Shown here: piece by piece, positions 35,980-45,346 of the stretch | Layout of the letters: every line of letters starts with the position of its first letter | How positions within the stretch are numbered: the stretch's first letter is position 1 | NCBI RefSeq assembly: GCF_000378045.1 | Contig: NZ_KB899096.1 | Span: 124,001 to 188,000, forward strand | Reading direction: 5' to 3' | From: Marinobacterium rhizophilum DSM 18822 | GTDB lineage: Bacteria; Pseudomonadota; Gammaproteobacteria; Pseudomonadales; Balneatricaceae | Length of the DNA stretch: 64,000 bases | Notes under the pieces: generated by a model | Databases searched by the model: none | The model's input: the letters and a program-made list of their open reading frames with translations, nothing else | What the model was told of the DNA's origin: nothing | Program-made: the position numbers and the translations under genes

Positions 35980-37662
35980 TTACTTGCCCTGAATTTTCAT
36001 CCAGGAGTCACGTAGCGTAACGGTACGGTTGAACACCAGGCGGTTCTCGTCGGAATCCTTATCGACGGAGAAATACCCCAGGCGCTCGAACTGGTAATGC
36101 GCTTCTGCCACCGCGTGCTTGAGGCCTATTTCAACCCGGCTATCGGTCAGCACTTCCAGCGAACCGGAATTGAGGTAGTTCTGGAAATCCACTGCCTTGT
36201 CGGCTTCAGGGTTGGCTTCGGTGAACAGGCGGTCGTACAGACGCACTTCACAGGGCACCGAGTGATCGGCATTGACCCAGTGAATGACACCATTGGGCTT
36301 GTACCCCGTCGGGTTTTCACCCTTGGTGGCCGGATCGTAGCTGCAGATCAGCTCAACGATATTGCCGGCATCGTCCTTGATCACCTCGTTACAGGTAATC
36401 ACGTAGGCACCGCGCAGACGCACGGCATCACCCGGCGCCAGGCGCTTCCACTTGCGCGGTTTCTCTTCTTCAAAGTCTTCCTGTTCGATCAGCAGGTTGC
36501 GACCGAAAGACACCTTGCGCAGCCCCATGGACTCGTCCTTGGGATGCGCCGGCAGCTCGAACCACTCTTCCTTGCCTTCGGCGAAGTTGCTGATGGTGAC
36601 CTTGAGCGGGCGCGTGACACACATGGCGCGCGGTGCATTGGCATCCAGGTCATCGCGTACGGCCGATTCCAGCATGCCCATGTCGACCACGCCGTTGGAG
36701 CGGGTCACACCGATCATTTCGCAGAAGTTACGAATGGATGCCGGCGTATAGCCGCGACGACGCAGGCCGGAAATAGTCGGCATGCGCGGGTCATCCCAGC
36801 CCACCACGTGCTTCTCATCGACCAGCAACTTGAGCTTGCGCTTGCTGGTAATGGTGTAGTTCAGGTTCAGACGGGCGAATTCGTACTGGCGCGGCTGGGC
36901 CGGCACCGGCAGATTGGCGATGAACCAGTCGTACAACGGACGGTGATCTTCAAATTCAAGCGTGCAGATGGAATGGGTCACCCCTTCCAGCGCATCGGAC
37001 TGGCCGTGGGCATAGTCGTAGGACGGGTAGATGCACCACTTGTCGCCGGTCTGGTGATGGTGCGCCTTGCGGATACGGTAAATCACCGGATCACGCAGGT
37101 TCATGTTCGGCGCCGCCATGTCGATCTTGACGCGCAGGGCGCAGTCGCCTTCCTCGAACTCGCCATTGCGCATGCGCTCGAACAGTTCCAGGTTCTCGGC
37201 CACGCTGCGCTCACGGTACGGGCTGTTCTTGCCGGGCTCGGTGAGGTTGCCACGGAACTCGCGCATTTCGTGGGCGCTCAGGCTATCGACATAGGCCTTG
37301 CCATTGGCGATCAGGTACAGCGCCCACTGGTACAGCTGTTCAAAGTAGTCGGAGGTGTAACGGATATCACCGTTCCACTTGAAGCCCAGCCAGCGTACGT
37401 CCTCGGCGATGGCGTCGATGTACTCCTGGCTTTCCTTTTCCGGGTTGGTATCGTCAAAACGCAGGTTGCACTGGCCCTGGTACTTGGCGGCCGTGCCAAA
37501 ATTCAGACAGATCGACTTGGCGTGACCGATATGCAGATAACCATTGGGCTCTGGCGGAAAGCGGGTCACAACTTGACCACCGGCAACCTTTTCGTCCGCG
37601 ATGTCGCTCTCGATGATCTGATGGATAAAATTCGTCGGCTTGACGTTATCTTGCTTGCTCAT
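35980..37662 (-). CDS. glnS: Glutaminyl-tRNA synthetase
   Basis: Class I synthetase for tRNA-Gln, 560 residues. [17 protein letters not shown] holds the HIGH motif, [18 protein letters not shown] and the KMSKS-equivalent loop YTITSKRKL follow, then the two beta-barrel anticodon domains. The last residues [10 protein letters not shown] recur in two decayed tandem copies downstream. Divergent from ppiB with about 210 bases between. Confidence 0.97.
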   Translation of the reverse strand: MSKQDNVKPTNFIHQIIESDIADEKVAGGQVVTRFPPEPNGYLHIGHAKSICLNFGTAAKYQGQCNLRFDDTNPEKESQEYIDAIAEDVRWLGFKWNGDIRYTSDYFEQLYQWALYLIANGKAYVDSLSAHEMREFRGNLTEPGKNSPYRERSVAENLELFERMRNGEFEEGDCALRVKIDMAAPNMNLRDPVIYRIRKAHHHQTGDKWCIYPSYDYAHGQSDALEGVTHSICTLEFEDHRPLYDWFIANLPVPAQPRQYEFARLNLNYTITSKRKLKLLVDEKHVVGWDDPRMPTISGLRRRGYTPASIRNFCEMIGVTRSNGVVDMGMLESAVRDDLDANAPRAMCVTRPLKVTISNFAEGKEEWFELPAHPKDESMGLRKVSFGRNLLIEQEDFEEEKPRKWKRLAPGDAVRLRGAYVITCNEVIKDDAGNIVELICSYDPATKGENPTGYKPNGVIHWVNADHSVPCEVRLYDRLFTEANPEADKAVDFQNYLNSGSLEVLTDSRVEIGLKHAVAEAHYQFERLGYFSVDKDSDENRLVFNRTVTLRDSWMKIQGK

Positions 37663-37810
37663 AGTCGGCTTGGTGTCCAGTCTGTCCTGACGGCATGAAA
37701 AGTCGCAGCATTATAAACGCATCGGGCGCATGATCACACTAACCAGCGTGATCCCAGCCGGTGTATTGCAGCAAGGGTCCCGCGGGTGATGCGAATCCGC
37801 CCTACTTGGG

Positions 37811-37816
37811 TATAAT
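37811..37816 (+). promoter_or_regulatory. Probable -10 box for ppiB-lpxH
   Basis: A perfect TATAAT lies 58 bases before the ppiB start. The -35 region at the proper distance is not close to consensus, so the promoter is likely but not certain. Confidence 0.45.
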
Positions 37817-37873
37817 GCGCGATTACTCGGGTTTACCCCCAGATTACGGCAAATCGGCACAGGAATTGATTCA

Positions 37874-38368
37874 ATGATTATTCTCTCGACCAACCACGGC
37901 GACATCTCCATCGAACTCGATTACGAAAAGGCGCCCAAGACCGCCGCCAACTTCGAGCAGTACGTCCGTGAAGGCTTTTACGACGGCGTGATCTTCCACC
38001 GCGTAATCGACGGCTTCATGCTGCAGGGCGGCGGTTTCACCCCGGGCATGAAACAGAAAGAAACCCGCGCCACCATCGAGAACGAAGCCGACAACGGCCT
38101 GAAGAACCTCACCGGCACCCTGGCCATGGCCCGCACCATGGACCCGCACTCCGCGTCCGCCCAGTTCTTCATCAACGTCAAGGACAACAGCTTCCTGGAT
38201 CACACCGCCAAGACCACCCAGGGCTGGGGTTACGCGGTATTCGGCAAGGTTGTTGACGGCATGGACGTGGTAAACAAGATCAAGGGCGTTAAAACCACGT
38301 CCCGTGCTGGCCACCAGGACGTACCGGCCGAAGACGTTATCATCGAATCCGCCCGCATCACCGAGTAA
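37874..38368 (+). CDS. ppiB: Peptidyl-prolyl cis-trans isomerase B (cyclophilin)
   Basis: Cytosolic cyclophilin, 164 residues, speeding proline isomerisation in folding proteins. Conserved sites are [33 protein letters not shown] and [16 protein letters not shown]. No signal peptide, which separates it from PpiA. Ends nine bases before lpxH; the two form an operon divergent from glnS, as in related genomes. Confidence 0.96.
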   Translation: MIILSTNHGDISIELDYEKAPKTAANFEQYVREGFYDGVIFHRVIDGFMLQGGGFTPGMKQKETRATIENEADNGLKNLTGTLAMARTMDPHSASAQFFINVKDNSFLDHTAKTTQGWGYAVFGKVVDGMDVVNKIKGVKTTSRAGHQDVPAEDVIIESARITE

Positions 38369-38377
38369 GAGCTGCCC

Positions 38378-39130
38378 ATGACGCTGCTGTTTGTCGCCGA
38401 TCTGCACCTGCGCCCCGAACGCCCGGACCTGAGCCGGGCCTTCCTCGAGTTTCTGCAACAGGATGTGCCGGGCGCCGATGCACTCTACCTGCTGGGCGAC
38501 ATCTTTGAAGCCTGGATCGGTGATGATGCCCCCATGCCGGGGCTTGAGACGATCTACGACGAACTGGCAGCGTTATCGGCGCGCGGCACCGCGCTCTATT
38601 TCCAGCACGGTAACCGCGACTTTCTCGTCGGGCAGGCGTTTCTGGACACCCTGGGTGCCCGCGCCCTGCCCGATCAGCAACTCATCAGCGTGCCCGGCGG
38701 CCAGGCGCTGCTGATGCACGGCGATCAGCTGTGCACAGACGATACCGAGTACCAGGCCTTTCGGGCCCAGGTGCGAAACCCCGTCTGGCAGCAGCAGTTC
38801 CTGTCCCAAACGGTAGAGGAACGCCTGGCCATCGCACGCCAGCTGCGCGCGGCCAGCAAGGCCCGTGGCGCGGAAAAATCCGCCGATATCATGGATGTGA
38901 ATCCGCAGGCCGTATCGGACGCCCTGCAGCACGCCGGCGTCGACCTGCTGATACATGGCCACACCCACCGCCCCGCCATTCACGATGATCAGATCCGTGC
39001 AGGATCAGGTACCCGCATCGTACTGGGGGACTGGGATGAGAACGGCTGGTACCTGCAGATCGATAATGACGGCTATCAGCTGATCGACTTCCCGATAGCC
39101 CAAGCTGAAGCTGAAGCTGAACAACCGTAG
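38378..39130 (+). CDS. lpxH: UDP-2,3-diacylglucosamine diphosphatase
   Basis: Peripheral inner-membrane metallophosphoesterase making lipid X in lipid A synthesis. 250 residues. Metal-binding motifs in order: FVADLHL, LLGDIFEAWIGDD, HGNRDFLVG, LMHGDQLC, and IHGHTHRPAIH. The C-terminus ends in a small Ala-Glu repeat (AEAEAEAEQP) encoded by a slippage-prone CTGAAG repeat, giving about ten residues beyond the E. coli protein. Confidence 0.96.
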   Translation: MTLLFVADLHLRPERPDLSRAFLEFLQQDVPGADALYLLGDIFEAWIGDDAPMPGLETIYDELAALSARGTALYFQHGNRDFLVGQAFLDTLGARALPDQQLISVPGGQALLMHGDQLCTDDTEYQAFRAQVRNPVWQQQFLSQTVEERLAIARQLRAASKARGAEKSADIMDVNPQAVSDALQHAGVDLLIHGHTHRPAIHDDQIRAGSGTRIVLGDWDENGWYLQIDNDGYQLIDFPIAQAEAEAEQP

Positions 39131-39219
39131 GTTGCACAGCCCGGTTCAATCCACCAGCACTCTTCTTACTCTCTTTTAAAGCAAACGCAGGCCGTCGGCT
39201 GTAGCGGTGACCCGCTGCG

Positions 39220-39849
39220 TTAAATGCCGATCGTGGTATTGCAGTTCTCGGACGGTACGCCGCTGTGAAAGCGGAATTCATCGTCCGGCGACAGGATCAG
39301 CTCGTTTTCGATTTTGCGGAAAAAGGCGATGCGCTCATCGATGGGCTCGCCGGCTGCATCCTCGGCCAGCTTCAGGTAATCCTGGTAGTGGCGCCCTTCG
39401 GACTTGAGCAGCGAGCGGTAAAACTTCGCCAGCTCTGCATCCAGCAAGGGCCCGAGCTTGGCAAAGCGCTCGCAGGAACGCGCCTCGATAAAGGCCCCCA
39501 CGATCAGCACATCGATCAGCCGCTGCGGCTCATGGTTGCGTACCGCCGCCCGCATGCCACCCGCATAACGCGCCGACTGCAGATGCTGATACTCAATGCC
39601 GCGTGACTCGATAATCGCCAGCACCTGCTCGAAGTGAATCAGCTCCTCACGCGCCAGGCGCGACATCTTGTTGAGCAGTTCCATGCGATCCACGTACCGG
39701 AACATCAGCGTCATGGCCGTAGAGGCCGCTTTCTTCTCACAGTGCGCATGATCGATGAGCAGCAGCGCCTGGTTCTGCAACGCCAGCTCGATCCACGCAT
39801 CGGGTGTCTCGCAGCCCAGAAAGGTTTTGATTTCGTCGAGGATTTCCAT
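39220..39849 (-). CDS. miaE: tRNA-(ms2io6A)-hydroxylase
   Basis: Nonheme di-iron monooxygenase that hydroxylates the isopentenyl group of ms2i6A37 in tRNA. 209 residues. Iron-ligand helices carry HAHCEKKAAS, REELIHFEQVL, GAFIEARSCERF and LLKSEGRHYQDYL; the C-terminus LSPDDEFRFHSG is typical. ATG 39849 has GGTGAAG upstream; the longer frame to 39879 overlaps the neighbouring fragment. Confidence 0.94.
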   Translation of the reverse strand: MEILDEIKTFLGCETPDAWIELALQNQALLLIDHAHCEKKAASTAMTLMFRYVDRMELLNKMSRLAREELIHFEQVLAIIESRGIEYQHLQSARYAGGMRAAVRNHEPQRLIDVLIVGAFIEARSCERFAKLGPLLDAELAKFYRSLLKSEGRHYQDYLKLAEDAAGEPIDERIAFFRKIENELILSPDDEFRFHSGVPSENCNTTIGI

Positions 39850-39878
39850 AACTTCACCGCCACTAAAAACGGCCGGCA

Positions 39879-40103
39879 TTATACAGCGCAGTGGCGGGAA
39901 AGCCCAAGGTGGAGCGCGAACGCGGTTTTGTAGAGTGCGATGGCCTGTTCGCGGGTCGGCGGCCAGGGCATGCCCTGATTCCAGCGACGTGCCAGGCCGT
40001 ACCAGCTATCGCCGCCCTTATCGGCGGCATCATTGCTATGCTCGCCCTCAATGTCGGCCCCCAGCAGCCAGTGCACGGCGCAGTTGAAGCAGGTTTCAGA
40101 CAT
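39879..40103 (-). pseudogene. Truncated GH108-type endolysin gene (phage remnant)
   Basis: 74 residues. LLGADIEGEHSNDAADKGGDSWYGLARRW followed by PPTREQAIALYKTAF matches the N-terminal half of glycoside hydrolase 108 lysozymes (EGG-x-SND-x-D-GG-T-x-YGI ... EAxxxY). The catalytic Glu in IEGEHS is kept, but the second half (about 100 residues) is missing and the end is unrelated sequence. Expression is possible but a working enzyme is unlikely. Confidence 0.55.
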
Positions 40104-40190
40104 AAAGAAATCCCCGGGCTGAAGTTCGTAGCGTTTAACTTCAGTGTGCCGGGGATTGCGGTGAGCGTGGTTTAACCTGGTTTGGAGATG

Positions 40191-40856
40191 TCACACTTTC
40201 CAGTTTTTCTCGTGTTTTAGTGTCTCATCAATTGACTCAAGGGCGCTATCAACTGCAGCCCTCGCCTCTAAGTGGTATGTCTTTAGCGTCTCAGCATACT
40301 GCGTGAGTTCTGCAGACCGGGTGTTCGCATCCAAAAGACCGACCATTTTTGATGAATAACGAAAGTCTTTCATGTCCTGCTCTCGCTTTGCGAGCATGTC
40401 GTTATTGGTCTGGTAACTATCGAGCAACCCCTTCATCATAGAGTATGCCCATATAATATCTCGCCTCAGCTTCTCGTCTCTAACGTGACCGATCTGATCG
40501 GATTTGTTGTATACGGTAAAGTAATCCCCTGTCACCGAGTAATTGCTTTCAAACGGTTTTCCATCCGGCAACTGGTCAATTTCATTTCCAATAACTGTCT
40601 GATAGTGCTGACGTACCATCGCCAGCTCAGAATTGATGGACTGGAGGAAAGCCTTCTCCATATCCAGCAACTGCTGGCGCTGCATGGTTTGTTGCCCTTT
40701 AAAAGTCTTATTCGCAGCATGTAGCGTTAATAGTCCACCAACCAACGCACCCATCAATGTCGGTATACTGTCTGCCCACTGCACCGAGGCCAACTCATCT
40801 CTGGTCAATCCCAATACATATCCACTAAAACCCAATAGGTTCTGCCACGTTTCCAC
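40191..40856 (-). CDS. Membrane-anchored helical protein of unknown function
   Basis: 221 residues. One hydrophobic segment near the N-terminus (SIPTLMGALVGGLLTLHAA) is followed by a long polar helical region (KTFKGQQTMQRQQLLDMEKAFLQS and beyond) and a KEKNWKV-like tail, giving a likely inner-membrane protein with a cytosolic helical body. AT-richer than the core genes. Same strand as the phage-like fragments next to it. No family recognised. Confidence 0.7.
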   Translation of the reverse strand: METWQNLLGFSGYVLGLTRDELASVQWADSIPTLMGALVGGLLTLHAANKTFKGQQTMQRQQLLDMEKAFLQSINSELAMVRQHYQTVIGNEIDQLPDGKPFESNYSVTGDYFTVYNKSDQIGHVRDEKLRRDIIWAYSMMKGLLDSYQTNNDMLAKREQDMKDFRYSSKMVGLLDANTRSAELTQYAETLKTYHLEARAAVDSALESIDETLKHEKNWKV

Positions 40857-40873
40857 TATCTACTGCTCCGCTA

Positions 40874-41469
40874 TTAATGAAAAATGGCCGATTTACCGTT
40901 GTACTCTGCGACCCGCATCACCTGCCCATCCGCATTAAGAATGAACACCTGATGTTCAGTCACGTAGCCACCGAAGGAGTTCTTCGCCCGATACCGACAT
41001 CGCACCCGATACTCATCTCCGCCCTTGGTCCATACTGGCCCCCAGACTATGGCCTCATATGAGTCCGGGTCTTTCAGCGTTCGCTGTAAGTACTGTTCGA
41101 CCTCCAGAACAGAACTGTCCCACCCGCTGTTATATACCGAATGTGACTGGTATCCGCTTTTCGTCCAGCGCTTGAGTTCTTCAGATAGCCGAATGGATTT
41201 ATCGAGCAACTCTCGCTGGCGTTGCTTCTCATCTTCCGCTGCCAAGGCGGCATTGAGGCGCCGGTTCTCTTCCCACTGCCGCTGCTCTTCTTCACGACGG
41301 ATGCGTTCCTTGTCATCGTGGTGAGACGATAATCGAGCTGGGCCCTGTCTTCAGGGCAGGGCTTATCGGAAAAACTCAGCCGGCCATTCGCCGCTTCGCA
41401 TTTATAGACACCGGCCTGCACCGGTAACGCTGCGACAAGAATTGCCACAGCCATACTTTCCTTGAACAT
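40874..41469 (-). pseudogene. DUF4124-domain protein gene broken by a frameshift
   Basis: The first part from 41469 encodes a signal peptide (MFKESMAVAILVAALPVQA) and the DUF4124 core GVYKCEAANGRLSFSDKPCPEDRAQL. Between about 41345 and 41310 the coding signal moves to another frame, continuing as DDKERIRREEEQRQWEENRR, a coiled coil, and a C-terminal domain (YLQRTLKDPDSYEAIVWGPVW ... NSFGGYVTEHQVFILNADG). Together they make a sensible exported protein of about 198 residues, so one indel split it. A sequencing error cannot be excluded. Confidence 0.72.
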
Positions 41470-41510
41470 GCTCGATCCTCCCTGGCAGCGGCGGCCAGTT
41501 TAGACCTAAA

Positions 41511-41628
41511 ACAGCTCCGGCTGCACCTTCCTCAATGTGCAGGCTGAGCTATTCCTTGATGATCCTGTACAAATGCTGGGTGCTGATATTGTAGCTGGCG
41601 GCCAGATCGTCCGGCACGATACCGCGGC
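41511..41628 (-). pseudogene. Remnant of a Mor-type transcription activator, copy A
   Basis: The minus strand reads RGIVPDDLAASYNISTQHLYR then IIKE and an in-frame stop. This is the helix-turn-helix end of a Mor/C-like phage activator, homologous to copy B at 42256-42376. No N-terminal domain is present. Confidence 0.6.
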
Positions 41629-41646
41629 CTAGACCTGATTGAAACT

Positions 41647-42204
41647 CTACGAATCTAGGGTGTACCAAGAGTCGATCCACTGGTACATCGCCTCCAAATG
41701 GTCACAAAAAGTTTTCAGGCCTGCCGGCTGTATTTTTGCAGCATCGTATCCGTGAAAAAGTGGGTGCCTTACTTCACTATAAAATGTGAGGTTTCGGTCA
41801 TAAAGCGAATTATTTCTCTCTAAGAGCGAATAATTCTCATTTATTAATGAAGGCAAATAATTGTAAAACGCCTTACACACATTTCCTTGAGCACTTGCTT
41901 TAACAGGGTTTTTCAGTGCTGCCCGCACTGCTTCAGACTGCCCATGTTCCCTAGGGCTCAACGCTACCGCTCCCTTGATGTAGCTCTCCAACCCCATTAT
42001 TGACAACCGCATCCAATGGTTAAAATCGGCCTCTAAATCAATAGCGTCACGATGGTATCGTGTTGAGTGCAGCACCCGTTCATGGTCGCCCTCTTCCAAC
42101 AGTTCACCGACTATTGTTTTGAAAACTTGAAAGTCCCTTCTCAGGTTTAGCAAAGGTATATTTTCGAATTTTAACTGAAAACTTTTGCTCTCTTTCATTT
42201 TCAT
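41647..42204 (-). CDS. Protein of unknown function in the accessory patch
   Basis: 185 residues, no signal or membrane segment, AT-rich and with codon use unlike the core genes. Predicted mostly helical: FQVFKTIVGELLEEGDHERVLHS-type helices, then NYLPSLINENYSLLERNNSL and a C-terminal HPLFHGYDAAKI. The spacing of conserved-looking His and Arg residues recalls small helical proteins of the HEPN/abortive-infection kind, but I cannot support that assignment. It lies between two Mor-activator remnants. Confidence 0.65.
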   Translation of the reverse strand: MKMKESKSFQLKFENIPLLNLRRDFQVFKTIVGELLEEGDHERVLHSTRYHRDAIDLEADFNHWMRLSIMGLESYIKGAVALSPREHGQSEAVRAALKNPVKASAQGNVCKAFYNYLPSLINENYSLLERNNSLYDRNLTFYSEVRHPLFHGYDAAKIQPAGLKTFCDHLEAMYQWIDSWYTLDS

Positions 42205-42255
42205 GCACTCTTTGCATTAACTGTCGGTATGTTTCCCAAAGTAATTAAGCTTAGG

Positions 42256-42376
42256 CTAGAGCAACTCTGGCTGCGCCTTCCTCATGTACAGGCTGCGCTG
42301 TTCCGTGATGATGCGGTACACATGCTGAGTGCTGATTTTGTAGCGGGCTGCCAGATCGTCCGGTACGATGCCGCGA
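42256..42376 (-). pseudogene. Remnant of a Mor-type transcription activator, copy B
   Basis: The minus strand reads DRGIVPDDLAARYKISTQHV, then YRIITEQRSLYMRKAQPELL and stop, the C-terminal helix-turn-helix of the Mu Mor/C family. About 80 percent identical to copy A by eye. The dimerisation half is missing. Confidence 0.62.
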
Positions 42377-42498
42377 TCGTGTCAGTCGCGAAACAATCCC
42401 ACATCACGCACAACCTGCTTGTGTAGCCCTGACACTAGTGACTTCAATCTCGATTCGTTATCTTGTGATAGTTAGAAAATTTACCGGGGTATTGAAAC

Positions 42499-43176
42499 AT
42501 GTGCGGGCGCTACAACGTGATAGACGATCCCTTCACCCAGGGGCTGCTCGAAGAGCTCGGAATCAGCAAGCGGATACACACGCGCTATAACCTGGCGCCC
42601 ACCGAGGAGGTGCCAGTCATCCGCCAGGTGGACGGACACAACGAGCTTGTCGAGATGCGCTGGTGGCTGATTCCGCACTGGGCCCAGATACCCGATACAC
42701 GCTATTCGATGTTTAATGCCAAGGCCGAAACGCTGGCCACCAGCAAGGCATTTAGCGGCCCGCTCAAGCACCAGCGTTGCATTATCCCGGCGTCATGCTT
42801 TTTTGAATGGCGCACAGAAGAAGGCCACAAGCAGCCCTATGCCATACAGCCGATTGCCGGCGTATTTGCCTTCGCGGGCCTGTGGGAGGAATGGGGGCAT
42901 GGCGCTGAAACCATTCACAGCTGCACCATTATCACGACAGCCGCGGCGCCCGGCATGGAACAAATACACAACCGCCAGCCGGTAATGCTGGCGGACGATA
43001 TGCGGGCCCGGTGGCTGGATCCCTCGATTGATGGGCACCACCTGATGCCGCTGCTGATGCCAAGCCTCCCCTGCGCACTGGAAGTCGTACCCGTCGATAC
43101 CATCATCAATAACAGTCGGCATAAACAAAAGGCGGCCACGATTGGGCCGCCCCTGTTTCGACTGGATGGCAATTAA
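42499..43176 (+). CDS. yedK: SRAP (YedK/HMCES) abasic-site DNA-protein crosslinking protein
   Basis: 225 residues. Begins MCGRYNV, so Cys2 becomes the N-terminal residue that forms a thiazolidine crosslink with abasic sites in single-stranded DNA. Other family sites: RYNLAPTEEVPVI, RWWLIPHW, FNAKAETLATSKAF, CIIPASCFFEW and HNRQPVML. Protects abasic DNA at replication forks. It stands in the accessory patch, next to a truncated restriction-type gene, a common setting for SRAP genes. Confidence 0.95.
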   Translation: MCGRYNVIDDPFTQGLLEELGISKRIHTRYNLAPTEEVPVIRQVDGHNELVEMRWWLIPHWAQIPDTRYSMFNAKAETLATSKAFSGPLKHQRCIIPASCFFEWRTEEGHKQPYAIQPIAGVFAFAGLWEEWGHGAETIHSCTIITTAAAPGMEQIHNRQPVMLADDMRARWLDPSIDGHHLMPLLMPSLPCALEVVPVDTIINNSRHKQKAATIGPPLFRLDGN

Positions 43177-43352
43177 GCACCTCGCCAAAGCATTAAGTTC
43201 AAGCGACCACAGCCACAAAGGCGCCCATAGCTTGCGTAAACTGGCACGGTCCACCAAGCTGCAGTGGTTTGGCCTGCGTGCTATTGCGTTTCCATCACAG
43301 TGCCAATACCTCATCGGGATGATTCAGATACCTTGGGCACAGGGAGTGCAAC

Positions 43353-44090
43353 ATGGAAATTGATAAGGCTTTGGCAGGCCTCGAAGCCCGGAACAAGATG
43401 GACGAGAAGCCATTCCTCGAGCTGGATCTGTCCGATATCGATGAGCATGCTATTCCAGAGGTAGCCAAGCTCACCAAGGCAGACTTCGATGTTGACTCCG
43501 TCATCAGCGCAGCGGGCGAGCTCAAATATCTCAACCAGATCAAGAAGGTCATCGGCCAGCAAGTGGCGCAGCCTGAAGAGGATTTTGTGCGATTCTTTGC
43601 CTCGCGGGTCTACGACGGCGTTATTACACAAAGAGTACGGGATCAGTTTGCAGAGCTGACGGTAAAGGCACTCAGGCAGTTTCTAAATGACAAGATCAAT
43701 GACCGTTTGAAAACAGTCCTGGCAAGTGGCTCTGATTCTCCCCAGGTACGGGCCGCACAGAAAACGCGAGATGCAGACATTGAGGATGAAGACGAACACA
43801 AGGTAGTGACGACGATTGAAGAGCTGGAAGGCTACCACAGAGTGCGAGCGATCCTGCGAGAGGTAGTCGATGTCGATCGTATCGTGTCACGAGACACCCA
43901 GAGCTACTTCGGCGTGCTGCTCGACGATAATAAGCGAAAACCTCTGTGCAGGCTTCACTTCAACAGAACGCAGAAATACCTGGGTCTCTTTGATGCAGAC
44001 AAGAAAGAGACCCGACACCCGATAAAACGCCTCGACGATATTTTTCAGTTCGCTGCGCACCTGAAGACAACAGCGGGATTGTACGACTGA
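43353..44090 (+). pseudogene. C-terminal part of an HsdR_N-type restriction endonuclease-like gene
   Basis: 245 residues matching the middle and end of the roughly 360-residue family that carries a type I HsdR-like nuclease at its N-terminus: EDFVRFFASRVYDGVITQRV, LRQFLNDKINDRL, VTTIEELEGYHRVRAILREVV, SRDTQSYFGVLLDD and RKPLCRLHFNRTQKYLGLFD. The nuclease domain with its PD-(D/E)XK site is absent, and the 176 bases upstream do not encode it. A fresh ATG with GGGAG allows expression of the remnant. No methylase is nearby. It may be inert or retain a regulatory role. Confidence 0.72.
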
Positions 44091-44160
44091 CTCGTGTGCC
44101 CTCAAACTCACCCCTCGTCTGAAAGGCTCTCCGCGAGGGGTAACCGACAGGCTCTCAGGC

Positions 44161-45084
44161 TCAGTCAGCGGCCGTTTCTTCCGGCTGCTTGAGCAGACGC
44201 AGGGTCTCACGCATCAGGTCCGCCATCTTGCGGTCGGTACCGCCCAGCCCCCGGGCCCAGTACCAGAGGCACTCCAGCGCATCGCCGAGCCAGCGTGCGC
44301 GCATCAGCCCTTCTGCCAGTGCGGTATCCTCCAGACCGACAAAGGCCGGCAGCACGGCAATATCCTCCGCCTTCATGCCGCAACGCTGCACCAGTGCGGC
44401 AGCATCGAACCAGGCATTGCCCAGTGCGGCGTACTCCCAGTCCAGCACCACCAGCGTGTCCTGGTGCGCGCACAGATTGCCGGGATGCAGGTCATGGTGG
44501 GTAAGTACCGCAGGCACCCCGGGCAAGCGGGCAAGCTCGCGTGAAGCCCGCTCAACCATTTGCTGCAATGCCCGCTCCATCGGCAGCCCGACGAGTTGAG
44601 CTGCATATCCGGCCAGCAGTGCCGTGTAGTCCATGCGCAGGCTGTTTGCCGGTACCGTTTTCGGGTCCAGTTCCAGTGCCTGCCAGGCGGCCACGGCCGT
44701 ACGCAGCTGGGCGCGCTGCGCTGCCGTCAGCGGATCGGTCAGGCTGTCGCCATGCCAGTGGGTCAGCAGCCAGCCGTGGCCTTCCTTGTCGTCAGTTTGT
44801 TCATCAGCCGACAGGGCGCAGTGCAATACCCAGGGCGCCCAGTGCTGCCCCTGCAACTGTGCCAGCACTTCTGCTTCGCGGGCGCGATCAACACCCGGCA
44901 CCTGCTCGGGCGCGGCGTTGACCCGCAGCACCACGGCGGCAGGCGTCCCGCGGACCGTCGCCTCGCTTCGATACAGCTGATTACTGCTGCCTCCCGCCAG
45001 GGACTGCCACTGCGGCGAAACGGCGGAAAGCTCGGGATGCTGTTGCATAAAGGCCTGAACGGCGGAAAAAGGCGCTGCGTGCAT
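44161..45084 (-). CDS. thiK: APH-fold kinase, probable thiamine kinase
   Basis: 307 residues of the aminoglycoside/choline kinase fold: nucleotide loop LAGGSSNQLYRS, catalytic loop LTHHDLHPGNLC, metal-binding VVLDWEYAALG. Phosphorylates a small alcohol in the cytosol. The divergent neighbours are the thiamine uptake genes thiBPQ, so thiamine to thiamine phosphate is the best guess; the fold alone would also allow choline or ethanolamine. The intergenic region of 262 bases may control both sides. Confidence 0.78.
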   Translation of the reverse strand: MHAAPFSAVQAFMQQHPELSAVSPQWQSLAGGSSNQLYRSEATVRGTPAAVVLRVNAAPEQVPGVDRAREAEVLAQLQGQHWAPWVLHCALSADEQTDDKEGHGWLLTHWHGDSLTDPLTAAQRAQLRTAVAAWQALELDPKTVPANSLRMDYTALLAGYAAQLVGLPMERALQQMVERASRELARLPGVPAVLTHHDLHPGNLCAHQDTLVVLDWEYAALGNAWFDAAALVQRCGMKAEDIAVLPAFVGLEDTALAEGLMRARWLGDALECLWYWARGLGGTDRKMADLMRETLRLLKQPEETAAD

Positions 45085-45346
45085 GGCGAAAATGTCCGGT
45101 TATGTTGCGGGCAGGCCCTGAACAGACCCGAGAAGGGGCGCAGTGTACCTGCCGGCGCGCCGAAAGTGGACACTCAAACAGCGCCAAATGCATCCGGTTG
45201 GGCAAAGCCCGGCGGCTGGGGTAAAATCCGCCTCCTTTACAGACCCGTATAGCTGGATTGCAAGCCGTGTCATGCGTGTTGCAAACCAGCTGTTACAGGC
45301 CACAGTCGCACCCGCCCGTGCCTGCCACCCGCATTGAAGGATCGCC

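Noticed and set aside
36097-37698. Plus-strand open frame of 533 codons opposite glnS
   Set aside because: It is the antisense of a well-conserved synthetase gene in GC-rich DNA, with no domain of its own.
44111-44140. Hairpin CCCCTCG/CGAGGGG after the thiK stop
   Set aside because: Sixteen-base loop and no T-run, so it is not called a terminator.
45085-45346. TPP riboswitch before thiBPQ
   Set aside because: I could not find the THI-box core sequences; a covariance search would settle it.
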